Positions 1 to 62,900 of a stretch of 64,000 bases of DNA are shown here, piece after piece. Source of the DNA: Progne subis subis (lineage: Eukaryota > Chordata > Aves > Passeriformes > Hirundinidae); contig JAKJHU010000053.1 of NCBI GenBank assembly GCA_022316685.1, positions 1,171,636 to 1,235,635 on the forward strand, in the 5' to 3' direction. A program made the translations under genes and the position numbers. Positions within the stretch are counted from its first letter, which is position 1, and every line of letters begins with the position of its first letter. A model generated the notes under the pieces. It worked only from the letters and a program-made list of their open reading frames with translations, was not told where the DNA came from and searched no databases.

Positions 1-277
1 AAATCAGTAAGAACTGTTAAAAGCAGCTGAAAGCGCGGCCGAGTGGCAGCCTCAGTACTATTCAGACACAGAGGCTGTAAGTGGGATTTTTCCCTCAAAA
101 CGTAAACGCCATCAACCAGAAAACACAGAGAGACAGGCTGGCTGGAAAACACGGAGTAAAGAGGGACTTTTCAGGAGACTGTCGGGGTGTTAGGGAGAAC
201 AAGACTCCCCTCCCGGAGGTGTGAGCGAAGGGGGAGCGCTCGGGCCCTGCGGCCGCTCTGCTCCCGGCCCGACCCAC
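1..277 (-). other. SNAP29: SNAP29 intron 1 (5' part)
   Basis: This is sequence 3' of the SNAP29 exon 1 donor on the minus strand. It contains no recognisable exon. The half nearest the exon is GC-rich and belongs to the CpG island. Confidence 0.8.
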
Positions 278-487
278 CTCGGAGGCGGCCACGCCGATGC
301 GCTCGGACTCGTAGAGAAGCGACAGCGAGCGGGTGGTGCTGTCGGCGGTGGCGGCGGAGCGGCGCAGCACCTCCTGCTGCAGGTACCGCTGCCGGTCCGA
401 GCCGCCCGCCCCGCCGGGACCCGCCGGCGCCACATCCTCCTCCTCGTCCTCCGCGAACGGGTTGTAGCTCCTCGGGGGCGCCGACAT
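278..487 (-). CDS. SNAP29: SNAP29, coding exon 1 (5' partial gene, continues off left edge)
   Basis: This is the first coding exon of synaptosome-associated protein 29, a Qbc-SNARE that pairs with STX17 and VAMP8 in autophagosome-lysosome fusion and also acts in endosomal recycling. The ATG on the minus strand at 487-485 opens a 70-codon reading frame. It begins [11 protein letters not shown], with the NPF motif at residues 9-11 that in the family binds EHD1. An acidic stretch follows, then a segment (YLQQEVLRR ... [12 protein letters not shown]) that closely matches the start of the first SNARE region. The frame leaves homology after Glu70 at 278, where a GAG|GTGGGT donor gives a phase-0 junction, the same point as in the human gene as I recall it. 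Later exons are not in the window. The open frame beyond the donor is intronic read-through. Identification is firm. Confidence 0.95.
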
Positions 488-898
488 GGCACCGCCGACC
501 GCGAGAACGTCCGCGGGGAGCCCTCACCCCTCACAGAAGCCCCCAAGCCCCCGTCTCGGGCCGCAGCCGCTCTGCTGCTTCCGCCCACGGCACCGAGCGC
601 CGGGCGGAAGCGCCGGGCGCAGCCACCGAGCACCTCCCCCCCGCGGGGCGGGGTGAGCGCGCCGCAGCGCTGCTGGCGGGCAGGCGGCTGCTGGGCGGGA
701 CCACTGCGGCAGGGGGGGGGGGGGAAAGAAATATGCGGAGAGTCGGGCGTGGGCAGGGAGGGCGGAGCACCGGGCGGAAGTGAGGCCGCGCTGGGCGCTG
801 CCATCTTTGCGCCGTGATTGGTGTGCCGTGCTCCCGCGGGCGGTGCAGATCTCGCGGGCGGGGCCGAGGCGGGCTGGCCGGCGCCGTTCCCCCGTAAC
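488..898. promoter_or_regulatory. SNAP29/PI4KA bidirectional promoter
   Basis: Only 411 bases separate the SNAP29 start codon (minus) from the PI4KA ATG (plus), so both 5' UTRs and core promoters must lie here. Visible motif matches are a GC box (GGGGCGGGG, 645-653), a second GC box (GGGCGGGGCCG, 856-866), and an ETS/GABP-like GCGGAAGTGA at 775-784. There is also a YY1-like GCCATCTT (800-807) and an inverted CCAAT box (ATTGG, 817-821). A run of 13 G (712-724) lies in the middle. No TATA box is seen. The motifs are consensus matches by eye; binding is inferred. Confidence 0.8.
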
Positions 899-52694
<51,796 letters not shown>

Positions 52695-53340
52695 ACACTA
52701 GAGATCCACTGCCGAAGTGAAACGTGCAACCCCGTGCCCTCACTCCAAGCTTGTGACAAACAGGAGATGCTCTGTCACACCTTGCTATCTTCCACCTGCT
52801 CTGTGTGTGTATGTACAGCTTGGGTACATGTTTCCTGGACATTGCAACAATCAGTTCTGATTCATTCCTTTCTGTAAACCAGGTTATGTATATTACCATT
52901 TTCCCCTGGATTTCTGGAGTTGGGTTGCAATCACAATAAAAATTGTATTAAGATTATGAATGTGTGAAAGTGGTAAAGCTTAGGAGTTCGATAATTTTTC
53001 ATGCAATGCAAGGATTTTATAATATCTTTAAAAGGTAAATTAAACTCTTTCCTGCTTAATTGCACAAAATGCCATGGAAAGGAAAGGGTGTGGATTTCTC
53101 ATTGGAAACAGAAATGTTAACTCGTTCCAATTTTACTGTAGAAAAAGCTTGATAATCATCCAAGGTGGTGATGTCTGTGTAGCTGTGTTCATACTTTGCA
53201 CTGTACATGGTCCCTGCTACATGGTCAGTATTTCATATGTACATGAAGAATGTATTTTTTCCGTTTGTGTGTTTTAAAAGAGACTCTACTGAAGATATAT
53301 TTAATCTACAAAATGTAATAAAAGACGTTAGACTTTGTGT
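52695..53340 (+). other. PI4KA: PI4KA 3' UTR
   Basis: This is AT-rich non-coding sequence after the stop. It contains a first AATAAA at 52935-52940 and a second at 53317-53322, the latter followed by GT- and T-rich sequence expected of a cleavage site. The end is placed about 15-20 bases after the second signal. A third AATAAA lies further on at 53500-53505. Confidence 0.65.
53317..53322 (+). terminator. PI4KA: Probable main PI4KA polyadenylation signal (AATAAA)
   Basis: This is a canonical hexamer followed within 20-50 bases by TTTGTGTCTG and later GTGTGT elements. Alternative hexamers at 52935-52940 and 53500-53505 could give shorter or longer UTRs. Confidence 0.6.
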
Positions 53341-53749
53341 CTGTTGCAAATGTTTTGCCCTGTGCTATTTTTAGTGTGTATATACATCACTCTGCCCTTT
53401 TGTGTACTGTTCATTATATTATGCCCTTTCTTTCTAATGGAGAAATCTAATTTCTTCTTCAGCTGCTTGTCCATCTCAAGTGACATTTTTTATTCATAAA
53501 ATAAATGTTTAGTGCAAGAGCTGGAATGTAGGGCCAAGGTAAAGCTCCCCGGTGTTGCTGACTAAGGACCTCTATCCTGGGCTGGGATATAGGACTTTCA
53601 GGGATTTTTTTTTTTCCCTTTCTACATGTTTGTCCTTCTACATGCGTTCTCCAACACAGGGGCTGTCCCCTCTTCGGGGATTTTTTCCCCATCTTTAGGG
53701 GCATTTTTCCCTTTTTGGGAACTTTTCCCGAGTGACCGGGTCGTGCCCT
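53341..53749. other. Region between PI4KA 3' end and the GC-rich segment
   Basis: This contains a further AATAAA at 53500-53505, so it may belong to a long PI4KA 3' UTR. No gene is seen. Two short repeats of TTTTTCCC-type sequence occur near 53610-53720. Confidence 0.5.
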
Positions 53750-54260
53750 CAGGGAAGGAAGGGGGTGCCAGGCCTGGGCGGGGCCCGGGGCGCCCCCTAG
53801 CGGCCTCCGCCGCCGCGGCGAGCGCGAGCGCCGGCGTGAGGGGTGGGCGGGGCCGGCCTCGGCCCTGAGGGGCATCTGGCCCTGAGGGACACCGGACCCT
53901 GAGGGACAGCAGCCCTGAGGGACAGCGGGCCCTGGGGGGCATCTAGCCCTGAGGGATACCGGACCCTGAGGGATACCGAGCCCTGAGGGACAGCGGCCCT
54001 GAGGGGCACCCGGCCCTGAGGGACACGGAGCCCTGAGGGGCAAGCGGGGCATAGCCCCCAGGGGTGAAGGGTGGTGGCGTCGTGAGGGCGAACGAGCCCT
54101 GAGGGCTGGAGGGGGCGCGACACACTGTCCCGAAGCACAGCGGGTGAGTGGGACACGGGTCAGCGCCCCGAGGATCTGCGCTGAGGAGCGGAGGCGTCGT
54201 GAGGGAGACCCAGCCCTGGCGCGAGACTTTGCCGTGAGATGGGCCCGGCCCTAAGGTGGG
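53750..54260. promoter_or_regulatory. GC/CpG-rich segment downstream of PI4KA
   Basis: CpG-dense sequence (for example GCCGCCGCGGCGAGCGCGAG near 53809) rises abruptly about 400 bases beyond the PI4KA 3' end and includes the minisatellite. A consensus 5' splice donor (CGG|GTGAGT, GT at 54141) lies on the plus strand near its right part. It may be a promoter of an unrecognised transcript or just a GC-rich repeat. Confidence 0.4.
53861..54048. repeat. GC-rich minisatellite, about 11 copies of a 16-18 base unit
   Basis: The units vary around GGCCCTGAGGGACACC, with GGGGCATCT, GGATACC and GGACAGC variants at their ends. The core CCCTGAGGG recurs about every 17 bases. One more degenerate unit appears near 54091. 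The repeat creates long open frames on the minus strand (rich in Pro, Gln, Gly and Leu) that are not credible genes. Confidence 0.9.
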
Positions 54261-56859
54261 GCTTTGTCATGGCGGGGGTGGGGGGGGGGGCAGCCCTGAG
54301 ATGGGGTTCTGTGGTGTGAGGAACGCCTAGCTCTGTTCACCCACGGTTTGTGGGACTCAGCTGTGACCCTGTGGAGCGTGGTTTGGGGCTGTAGCTCTCC
54401 AGGCCGGGGGGCGGTTCCGCAGAAGCTGGGCTGTTGCGGCATGTCAGGGTGGTCCCTGTCTGAGGGGATGGTAGGCCGATGATATGGCCGTACCCACGCC
54501 TTCCCTTTGGGAGTGTGCATTTCTGAGCACCTGGGTCAGCTTTTAAGTCTCCCAGCGTGTCCCTGGGGCCCAGGCAGCAGGAACTGCTAAGAGGACCTCC
54601 TCAGCCTGAAGCCAGAGTGACTGAGGAGGTCCCTGCAGAGAAAGGAGCTGCACTGAGCTCACAGCTCAGGGAGCCTGAGAGGGGGCAGCCAGGGCAGCGT
54701 TTTGGCTCTGCCTTCAGGCCTTCAGGGTGGGTCTTGTGTGTGGTGCCCTGAAGGGCCTGTCCCTTTTCCAGGGTGGGCTGCATTCGAAATTCACACCTGC
54801 ATTTGCCATGGGTGTTAAAGTGGGTCTTGTCTCTTGCCTGTGCAGTGGGTGGCTCACAGCAAAGTGGGCGCCAAGCCCCTTTTCGCATTATGGAGAAGTG
54901 CCACTGGCTTTCTGAAAAGGTTTGGAGGCTCATCAGGGAGAAGTAGCATGCAAGAACTGCTTTAATTATTGATTTAATTCAGATTTATTATATAACCAAC
55001 TGGGACATGGAGTAATTTTGGTGCTCTGTGCCTGCGGCTAGTTGAACCTATTTAGGCTCCATAGGAAAGGAGCTGATTGACACTACAAATGTGGTAAACA
55101 TCCTCACACCTTTCCTTTAACGAGGAGCAGGTGGAGTGAGAAGATGTGAAGGCTTCTTCTCTGGGGAGGTGGTGAGGAGTTCTAATATTTTGTTAATTCA
55201 AGTCAATGCTGATATGCATGTACTTTCCTGCACCTCAAAATAAATCTACCGTGATTTATAGAAGAGTAGCTAGAGAGCTAGAAGTGAGTAATTAGCTGGT
55301 GAATAATAATATTAGAAATAGTAAATGGAGCTCTGGTAATCAGAAAGCTGCTTCTAGTTGCAAATCTCAAACCACATAGCAATTTGTGTGTATTCTAGCA
55401 TAGGATGCCCAGAATTTGCTGGAATGCAATTAAGGCCATCCAGGGTTTTGTATTGGGATGTGAATGGGTTTGACTGTTCTTCACAGTGCTTGCTTCAGTC
55501 AGGCTGTCTGGAGAGCTGATGTGGTCTTAGTTTCTTCTCTCGAGTTTGTTCAGAGAAGTGAAAGCAGCTGAAGTCAATTGAGTGTAGTTACTCTAAGAAC
55601 AACAACAACAAAAAACCCCTCAAATGGATGCATTTGAATATCATGGAGGCATCATTTTGTACTGCTATGAATCTTGCATAATGTTGTGAATGTGTTAAAT
55701 CTCCATGTTAGCAGACATTATAGGCTCCTGTGACTTCTGTTCTCACTGTAGTGCCAGGTGAGCACTGGTGTGTGCCAGAGCTTACCTGACATCTGCAGAT
55801 TCCATTTTCTGAAATTGACTGTGCCTTCTTCCCTTTCCCTCCCATCAGGGTTCCTTCCTGCAGCACAGACCTGGGAGAAAACTCCCCTGTAATTGAGTGT
55901 CCGCTGAGATTAGGAAGGGGATTAGGCTGTTTACATTTAATCACACAAGGCAGTACCCTGAAGATTCCTCCTAAATGGGTTGTGTACTGTATCTTCTTCC
56001 AGGGAGACTGAGGAGGTGAGAATGCTGAGCCACCCCACAATACTGCAAGTGCTTCTGAGATACTGAATCAATGCAGTTGGAGACACCACAGACTTATCTC
56101 ACCTTCATCCTCCCACCAGGGAAGGATATGTCCTTGACACAAGGGAGGCTGGCAGGACTTTCAAGTTACTCAGGTAATTAAAACAGATAGAATTAAGACC
56201 CACATGAAGGTATTGTGAAGGATTTTGTCTCTGAACTTTATGCCAGAATGTGTCCTGATGCCTGTGTGGCTTTGGGAGAAAAGTCACATTTAAAAAAAAA
56301 ACAACAAAAAACTAAGGAAGATGCTCCTATGGTTTCTCCACTCTCAGAAATTCCCAGTCATGGTGAGAGACAAGAGAGACAGTTGCAGTTCTTTCTGCAT
56401 TGGCCGTGCATATAAAGAGCCTTTAAGAAAGGAGCAAAATTTATAGTGATTCATTTGCATCTAATGGACCCGGGGTTCAGAGCTACTGGTAACCTGATCA
56501 GCACTATTCAAATGCTAATCTCATTATGTGTGTTAGAGACTGAAGCTCAGCAATCCACCTCGGTTAGCACAACGTGCCTATGTGATGTTCTGGCTGGTGC
56601 GCGGGGTCGCGGTACCCCCTGCAGGCACCCAGCACATCCTGCACAGCATCGGGGCTGATGTGGGCAGCGAATGGGAGCTCGCTGGGGGAGCCAATGGAAT
56701 GAGTCAACATGGAAAGAGGAGCTAGAGCTCTCCTTGGAAAAATGCTGGAGAGGGGGGAAGGGATTGAGGCCAACAGAATGGTTTGGATGACTTTTCTTTT
56801 TTTTTGTCCTTTGTATCATAAATATGTCCATCCTTTCCCTTTGCTTCCACATGAATGCT
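54261..56859. other. Intergenic, no gene recognised
   Basis: The composition declines from GC-rich to average. It contains a G-run (near 54277-54290), a short CAA repeat (near 55600) and an A-rich patch near 56290. Open frames are short and match nothing I know. Confidence 0.5.
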
Positions 56860-56860
56860 A

Positions 56861-56902
56861 TAAAAAAAAAAAGAAAAAAAAAAAGAAAAAAAGAAAAAAA
56901 AG
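56861..56902. repeat. A-rich low-complexity tract
   Basis: Runs of 7-11 A are separated by single G, in the form (A)nG. It could be the tail of an old retrocopy, but no parent sequence is recognised on its left side. Confidence 0.85.
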
Positions 56903-59900
56903 AGTAAACAAAAGAATTTGTCCTGAATGTATATACTGCTTCAGGCAAGACTAATTCTATGATTTTTTGAAAAATATCGTGCCTGTGATATTTGGTGTTA
57001 AGACCTGACAGTTTTGCTTATTCCATGTAACAAGGACTAAAATCTGCTCAAAAGACAGCATACACAAGGGATCCTTTCTAGACAAAGGCTCTCTGATAGA
57101 ATCTTATCTACATGTGCAAAGGATGCAAAGGATCACTGTTACCTACAGTTTGTGGACTGGTTTCTTTGAGGTTTTTTGGTGCCTCATCTGTTTCTATAAG
57201 GATTCTGCATTTGGGAGGCCACAGTAAGGGTTACACTCCTGAGGAAGTAAGATTTGTAAGGTTACATGCTGTAATTATTACATAAGCTCCTTAGCTGGCA
57301 GGAGCAGATGAACTCTGGTAATGCAGCCCTGGCACCAGCTGATTAGTAACTAGCACAACCTCCCCAGGAGTGGGTTTCTGCTGGGGCCTTGCCACTGCAG
57401 CAGCTCTGTGTCTAAAGCTTTGTAGTTACAGGTGACACCTTTGTGTTTATTTCTGGTACAGTATCAGTGGCCTAATAGCAGTGATAATGTTGCTGTGAGT
57501 TGTTACTCTAACACCTCTCCTGGGTCAGCACAGCCACGGGGAGCCTCAGTGCTTACTGTGGCAGTGAGAAACTGTGACCAGGCTTGTGTTAAGTTTTATT
57601 ATCTTTCTACGTGGCTCTGCTGCCTGGCAGGGGAGAGCAGAGCAGGAGGATGACACAGTGACACAGATAAGTAATCGCTGTAACCACACAGACAAACAAC
57701 AAAGGCTGGCAGTTCACTGAAGGGAGAGGTTACCTACCTGGCTGCATTCAGGTATCCCTTCCCAAGGAAACCATGGCAGCCAAAAGGGGAAGGGAGTTGG
57801 AAGTCATTATTGTAAGTGCTCACACAAAGACTGCTACATACCCTGATGCTCCACATACACCTTTTGGAATTAAAACCCCTTCATGGGTAACAGGCAGATC
57901 TAGGACAGTGTCTTGATCTCTTCTTAAGCAAGTAGTCCCAGCTTTGCAGTGACAAGCCTGACAAAAGAAATTGTGCTTTGCTGTCAAAAAGGAGAAAATG
58001 TCTGAATTGTAGCAAATCTAGGAGACAATTCTAGCTGCATGTATTGATTGGGAGTGAACATGTAGGGTGGTAACTTCTATCCAGATGTAAGAAGGGAAGA
58101 GTAATGGAATTCCATCCTTGTCGAGGTATATGAGCAGTATCTTAGAAGAATTTGACTCTGGATAACAAAAATAAAAGAGATACAATCATGTATTACTCTC
58201 ATGTAATTCTCTTCCCCAGTGCAAGTTATATTTTGACTGCCACATCTCAGATTTTTTAAGATGCTTTAAGTTAGCATGCAGGTGAAGCCTGTATGTGTGC
58301 ATCCTGGCATGCACACCTGCAAACCATTACCTTGCTGAGAACTTCACAGGACTCTGGACCACAGACCAGACAGGTTTGTAGAACCCAACCTCACTGCACA
58401 GAGAATCCTGTATGTACTGCGAAGTTATTTCTTGTGCAGGACAGTGCCAAGCCTGTGTGGTACCTGACTGGACACGAGTGAGTGATCTAATAAAGATACT
58501 TATGGTGTTGTGCTTAAAAGAACTTTATTGAAAGGACTGTATTAACCTAGGTAAGTAAAAAAATCACATTATACTCTGGCATTGGGAGTCAGAAACTCCA
58601 GTCTTGGTGTCATGCTTGGCTGCCTGCACCAGTTTGAACAGAAAGAGGTAAGTGCAGGGTCAGGATTTTTAGAGGTGTGAGGATGATAGCGAGACTAAAG
58701 AATTTTGCCTGGTATTGGTTGTAATTAATAGAACGTTCTAGAATACCTGATCTCTTACCACCTAGACAGAAACTGTTTCTGTGCAGTTTTCAGAGGCCTG
58801 CTGACCCCCAAAGGGATTCCTGGCTCTACATCTTGGACTAGTCAGCTTTCCTATTTTCCTTTGGAGACAGGAGTTACCTGTCACTTAGATGAGATGGGCT
58901 GGGTGGAAGCGAAGAGTAAAGCTGCCTCCTATGGCTGCAAAGGAAGAATCCCAGCAGTGCCAGTGCAAGGGGCATATGCTGCTTTTTCTGCCTCAGATCC
59001 CAGATGAGAACTGGGCAAGAGCTTTGTGAGGTGTCAGGGGTGAGCTGAGGTAGAGTTGCCCCAGGAAACACCTGAAAATCAATTGTTTCTGCAGCCCTGG
59101 TGGGTGGCAGTGCGTGCAAACCTTTAGAGCTCAGGCAGTCAGACTCAGATGCTGAACTCAGGGCTTGGCTCTAGCGGGGGGCTCTGATGGGCCCGTGAAG
59201 CTGAATGGCGCTGTCTGCCGTCCGTCCTTAACCGAGATCCCGCTCATGGTCCCGGCCTCGTTCCCGGCAGGCTCGCAGGTCTGTGGGCTGGGCGGCAGAG
59301 GGCACTCCGAAACAAGCCACCGTGCCTGGGATACAGGACCGAACAACTGAGCAGGCACAAATCCTCCGTTCCTGTAAAGCGGGCAAGTCTGGCAGGGAAA
59401 ACCTTGCCGTGACCTTTACTTGAGACATATCTGTCACAGCACGCACTGAGTGGTAGAGCTAGCGAGTACCTGAATATCAGATATGAAATTGCTCAAGAGC
59501 TTGGCTGTTTGTATTCCAGCATATTATGCTGGGGAGGTTTTTGACCTTCCAAGGGACAAAAAGGAAATGCATTTTGCTGGCTCTGCATTGTTGTGTCAGG
59601 TGAAGCCTTTAAATATATGGGTATCCTCTGGTATAGCAAGCGTGCAAAAATCTATAGTGCATTTACCAAAAACCCAGAGGTTTATCATGGTAACTCTCCT
59701 TGTTGTTATCACACTGTATTGGATGACCAGCAGCTGTAATCAGCTCCAGAGATGGCTACATTTCTGTATTGCTGTGCATGCACGTTTTTGGAAAGCTTCT
59801 TTGGGGTGAAAGGTACTCTATATGCAGGCTCTGATGTAAGTTATCTGTTATTTTTAGGTTTGTGTCCTTACTGCAAATTAAAACCTGCCCCGTATAACAG

Positions 59901-62900
59901 TAGCTGAGCATTCTCCCTTACCTTTGAGCAACTTGCTTTGGGCTTCACCTTAGTGGTAGACCTAGTGGGGAGATGGCACAATGAAGTCTTTAAGCTTCAC
60001 AGAATAAGTGGAACACGGGTGATAGGATGGGGGAAGAAGACAGATCCAAGAGACAAAAACACTTTGGTGCAGCTATAAAGAGTTCATTGATTTTGGATAA
60101 TTCCTGTGGTCATTTTGAATCCATGCAAGTAGTAGTTAAAAGTCTTCCCTATGCTATGCTGTCTGTGACCAAGGTGGAATGGGGTGCATGGAATCCTCTG
60201 CCATGAAGATAGCCCTAGTCTGTGTGTTACCAGGCTTAAAATTCAGTGACTCAGGATAGATACCAAAAGAAACCAGGGTTTTGAAAAGTGCTTTCTCCCT
60301 TTTACCCCACATGTAAACTAGGATTTGAATTTCATTGATTTTAGCATCAAGCCTGGCCTTTAGGCTGCAACTCTAGACCATAAAGAAAGAAGCAAGTCTG
60401 GCTGTAGCTGTGGTTGTGTCACAGATCAGAGCTCAGAGGGACACATAAATATACAGTAATTTCAAGCTCATTAGCTTGCAGACAGAAAGACTAGATCAGA
60501 GGGAAGGATTAAGCTCTAGGTTAGAAGACAAACCTGCCAAGGAAATGCTTGAGCTGGATCCATGATGAAACCTCAGACAGACCTCAGGAACCTGAAAACC
60601 CACTTCATTTCCAGGACAGTGCTGAAATTGGCAACTTTTTCTTGCCTCTCTGCTGACACTGTGTTCCTTCTTCCAATCTGAACAGTTTTCTTTCCTTTGA
60701 GATGCAGCTCTTATCAGCCTGTGGGACAAGTGACTCAGTGCAATGCCTGAGGTTATGAGAACAGGGCTGATGGTGACTGTGTTTCTACTCATCAGCTGAG
60801 CCTGGAAAACCAATCATGTTTGTGTTCCTGCTTTGTCTTAGCTGAAAGGTAAAACTCCTAAGCTTACATATCATTGAATTAAAACGAGATTAGGTTTAAG
60901 AGCAGGTACATCCATTCCTAACTTCACCGAGGAAAAAGAATTCACGTCGCCAGAACTCTCACACAGAATATATGGTGGGTCAAATCCCTATAGAAATGCT
61001 TGAAGTGAGACCTAGGCACCTGATCTCCTACCAAAGATGTTCTGTGACTTCGGGAACTGCTTCAGCCACACTGTTCTTGAGACCTGGGCATGTGTGCCTG
61101 TGCAAGACAGCTCTCAAAGTACAAACTGAATTTGGAGCCATTTTTCCTCTTGTATCTTCTAATTGTGTAGAAGTGATACGGGATGCAAAGTTTGCCCTTC
61201 ACTTTATTTGGGAGCCTTTGCAAAAAGCTCTCCTCGAGGTGCAAATGGTTTTTACTGAAGTGGTGGAGCTGTTCTGCCTTTGAAAAAGCTGGTGTACCTT
61301 GGAAGACATTTACCGGACCTGCAACTGCCCTGCTCTCTGTGGAGATGTTTGTCAGGTGGAGGTGGGTACCGTGTGTGTGCCCATACAAGTTGTTACCACT
61401 AGATGACACCATGACTCTGGCAACAAGGTCCAGCTGCACCCTAAAGCCAAGGCCATTTTGCCTGTTTTGGAGGGTTTGTTACAAACACAGAACACGGGCT
61501 GGATTTGCGAACCTTTCAGTGAACTGGAGTCAAGTCTCCCCCAAATGCAAGCTGAGGTTTGAGCAGAATGGGCTCAGTTCCAGGTGACAGGCTGGGATTT
61601 ATGATATGGGGTGGAAACCGTCTGAACATTTGACTTGCAGCCAGGCTGATCTTGGCCATGGTTATGCTTGGAGGACCTCTGTGTGTTTGAAACAAAATCT
61701 CAGAGCAAGGTTTGGGCAACAGGAGCCTCCTTGAACCAAAAGCAGAAGGGGTTTGCCCAACCCTGCGCAGAACTGCTAAAATAAGGTTTTGCATGACTTC
61801 ACTGCTTACCCTAAGTGGATCTGGGCATGAACTCCAGAACAGTACCCAGACCTGCTCAGCAGTAGCCCTACTTCCCTTCTAACCCATTTTCTTTGTGGCT
61901 GGTAGGTAACTAAAGAGCTGCCAAGGAATTGGCCAGCCATGCTGCTGCCATACCTAGCTTAACAGTCACCACAGTGTGATGGTGGCTCAGCCACTATTTC
62001 AGCAGCCTTCTTTTCAGGAGCATGTGCTTTTCTGATCATCTGACTGACTCTTACAGCAGAATGGACCTGTTTCTCCCTGGGGCATCTTTCTGGGCTCTTA
62101 ACCTAAATTTAGCAGGTAAATCTCTGCAGCTGATCATTGAGCTGTGGCTCTTGCTTGCTACCTCATACTCTGTTTTGGCAGAGGAAATGCTTTGTTATTC
62201 CACAGCCTGAAAAAATGTCATTCTGCTGTAATTCCTTTCTATGTACACCATCTCAAATTATCCTTCCGTTGCTCTTTTTTATCCCTTTCCATGAGACTCA
62301 CAGTAGTAAAATGAAGCATGTTAGTAAACCAACATGCTTTTCTTATCCTCTTGCAAAGGGTATTTCTGCATACTGAAATTTGGCAACTGTCATGTAATCA
62401 TGTGGCTCCAAGGATAGATTGAGGGAATTGATAATCTAAGAGATGTTTGTACAATGCTTTGTTACCTCCTTTGAAATTCATGTCTTTCCACTACCACTTC
62501 GGGACAATCCTCACATGCAGACTTGTTAAATACCTTATAGCAAGGAGTCAGCAAGACTCAGGGCATTTACCTAATGAGCCCATTGTGTGCAAGCTGCCCC
62601 TAAATGCTGGTTTGTCATGGTGTCCCTCACTAGTCCTGGCCTAGAGGGGTTCCAGCAGTTTGAGATGGGTGATCTTGTTATATCACTGTGGCTCCCAGTA
62701 GTGCTTGCTGATTTGTATTCTGCTTTAGTAAACTTGTGGTGCATAGATGTTTCCTTATTCTCTTCACAAAATTATTTTCTCATAGGATGCTCATGTAGCT
62801 AGCTCAAACAAACTAGCTGTGTTAATAAGGTTGTCTTATGCTAATTTATTATGTGTAGAAAACATTTTCAAAATATCATTTGTTAAAGCTTCATTATAAT

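Noticed and set aside
53459..54052. A 197-codon minus-strand open frame rich in Pro/Gln/Gly repeats
   Set aside because: Its repetitive part is the GC-rich minisatellite read in one frame, and the rest overlaps the PI4KA 3' flank. There is no family resemblance.
59483..59809. A 108-codon plus-strand open frame with an ATG and a hydrophobic stretch
   Set aside because: Isolated frames of this length are expected by chance in 64 kb. There are no splice, homology or promoter clues.
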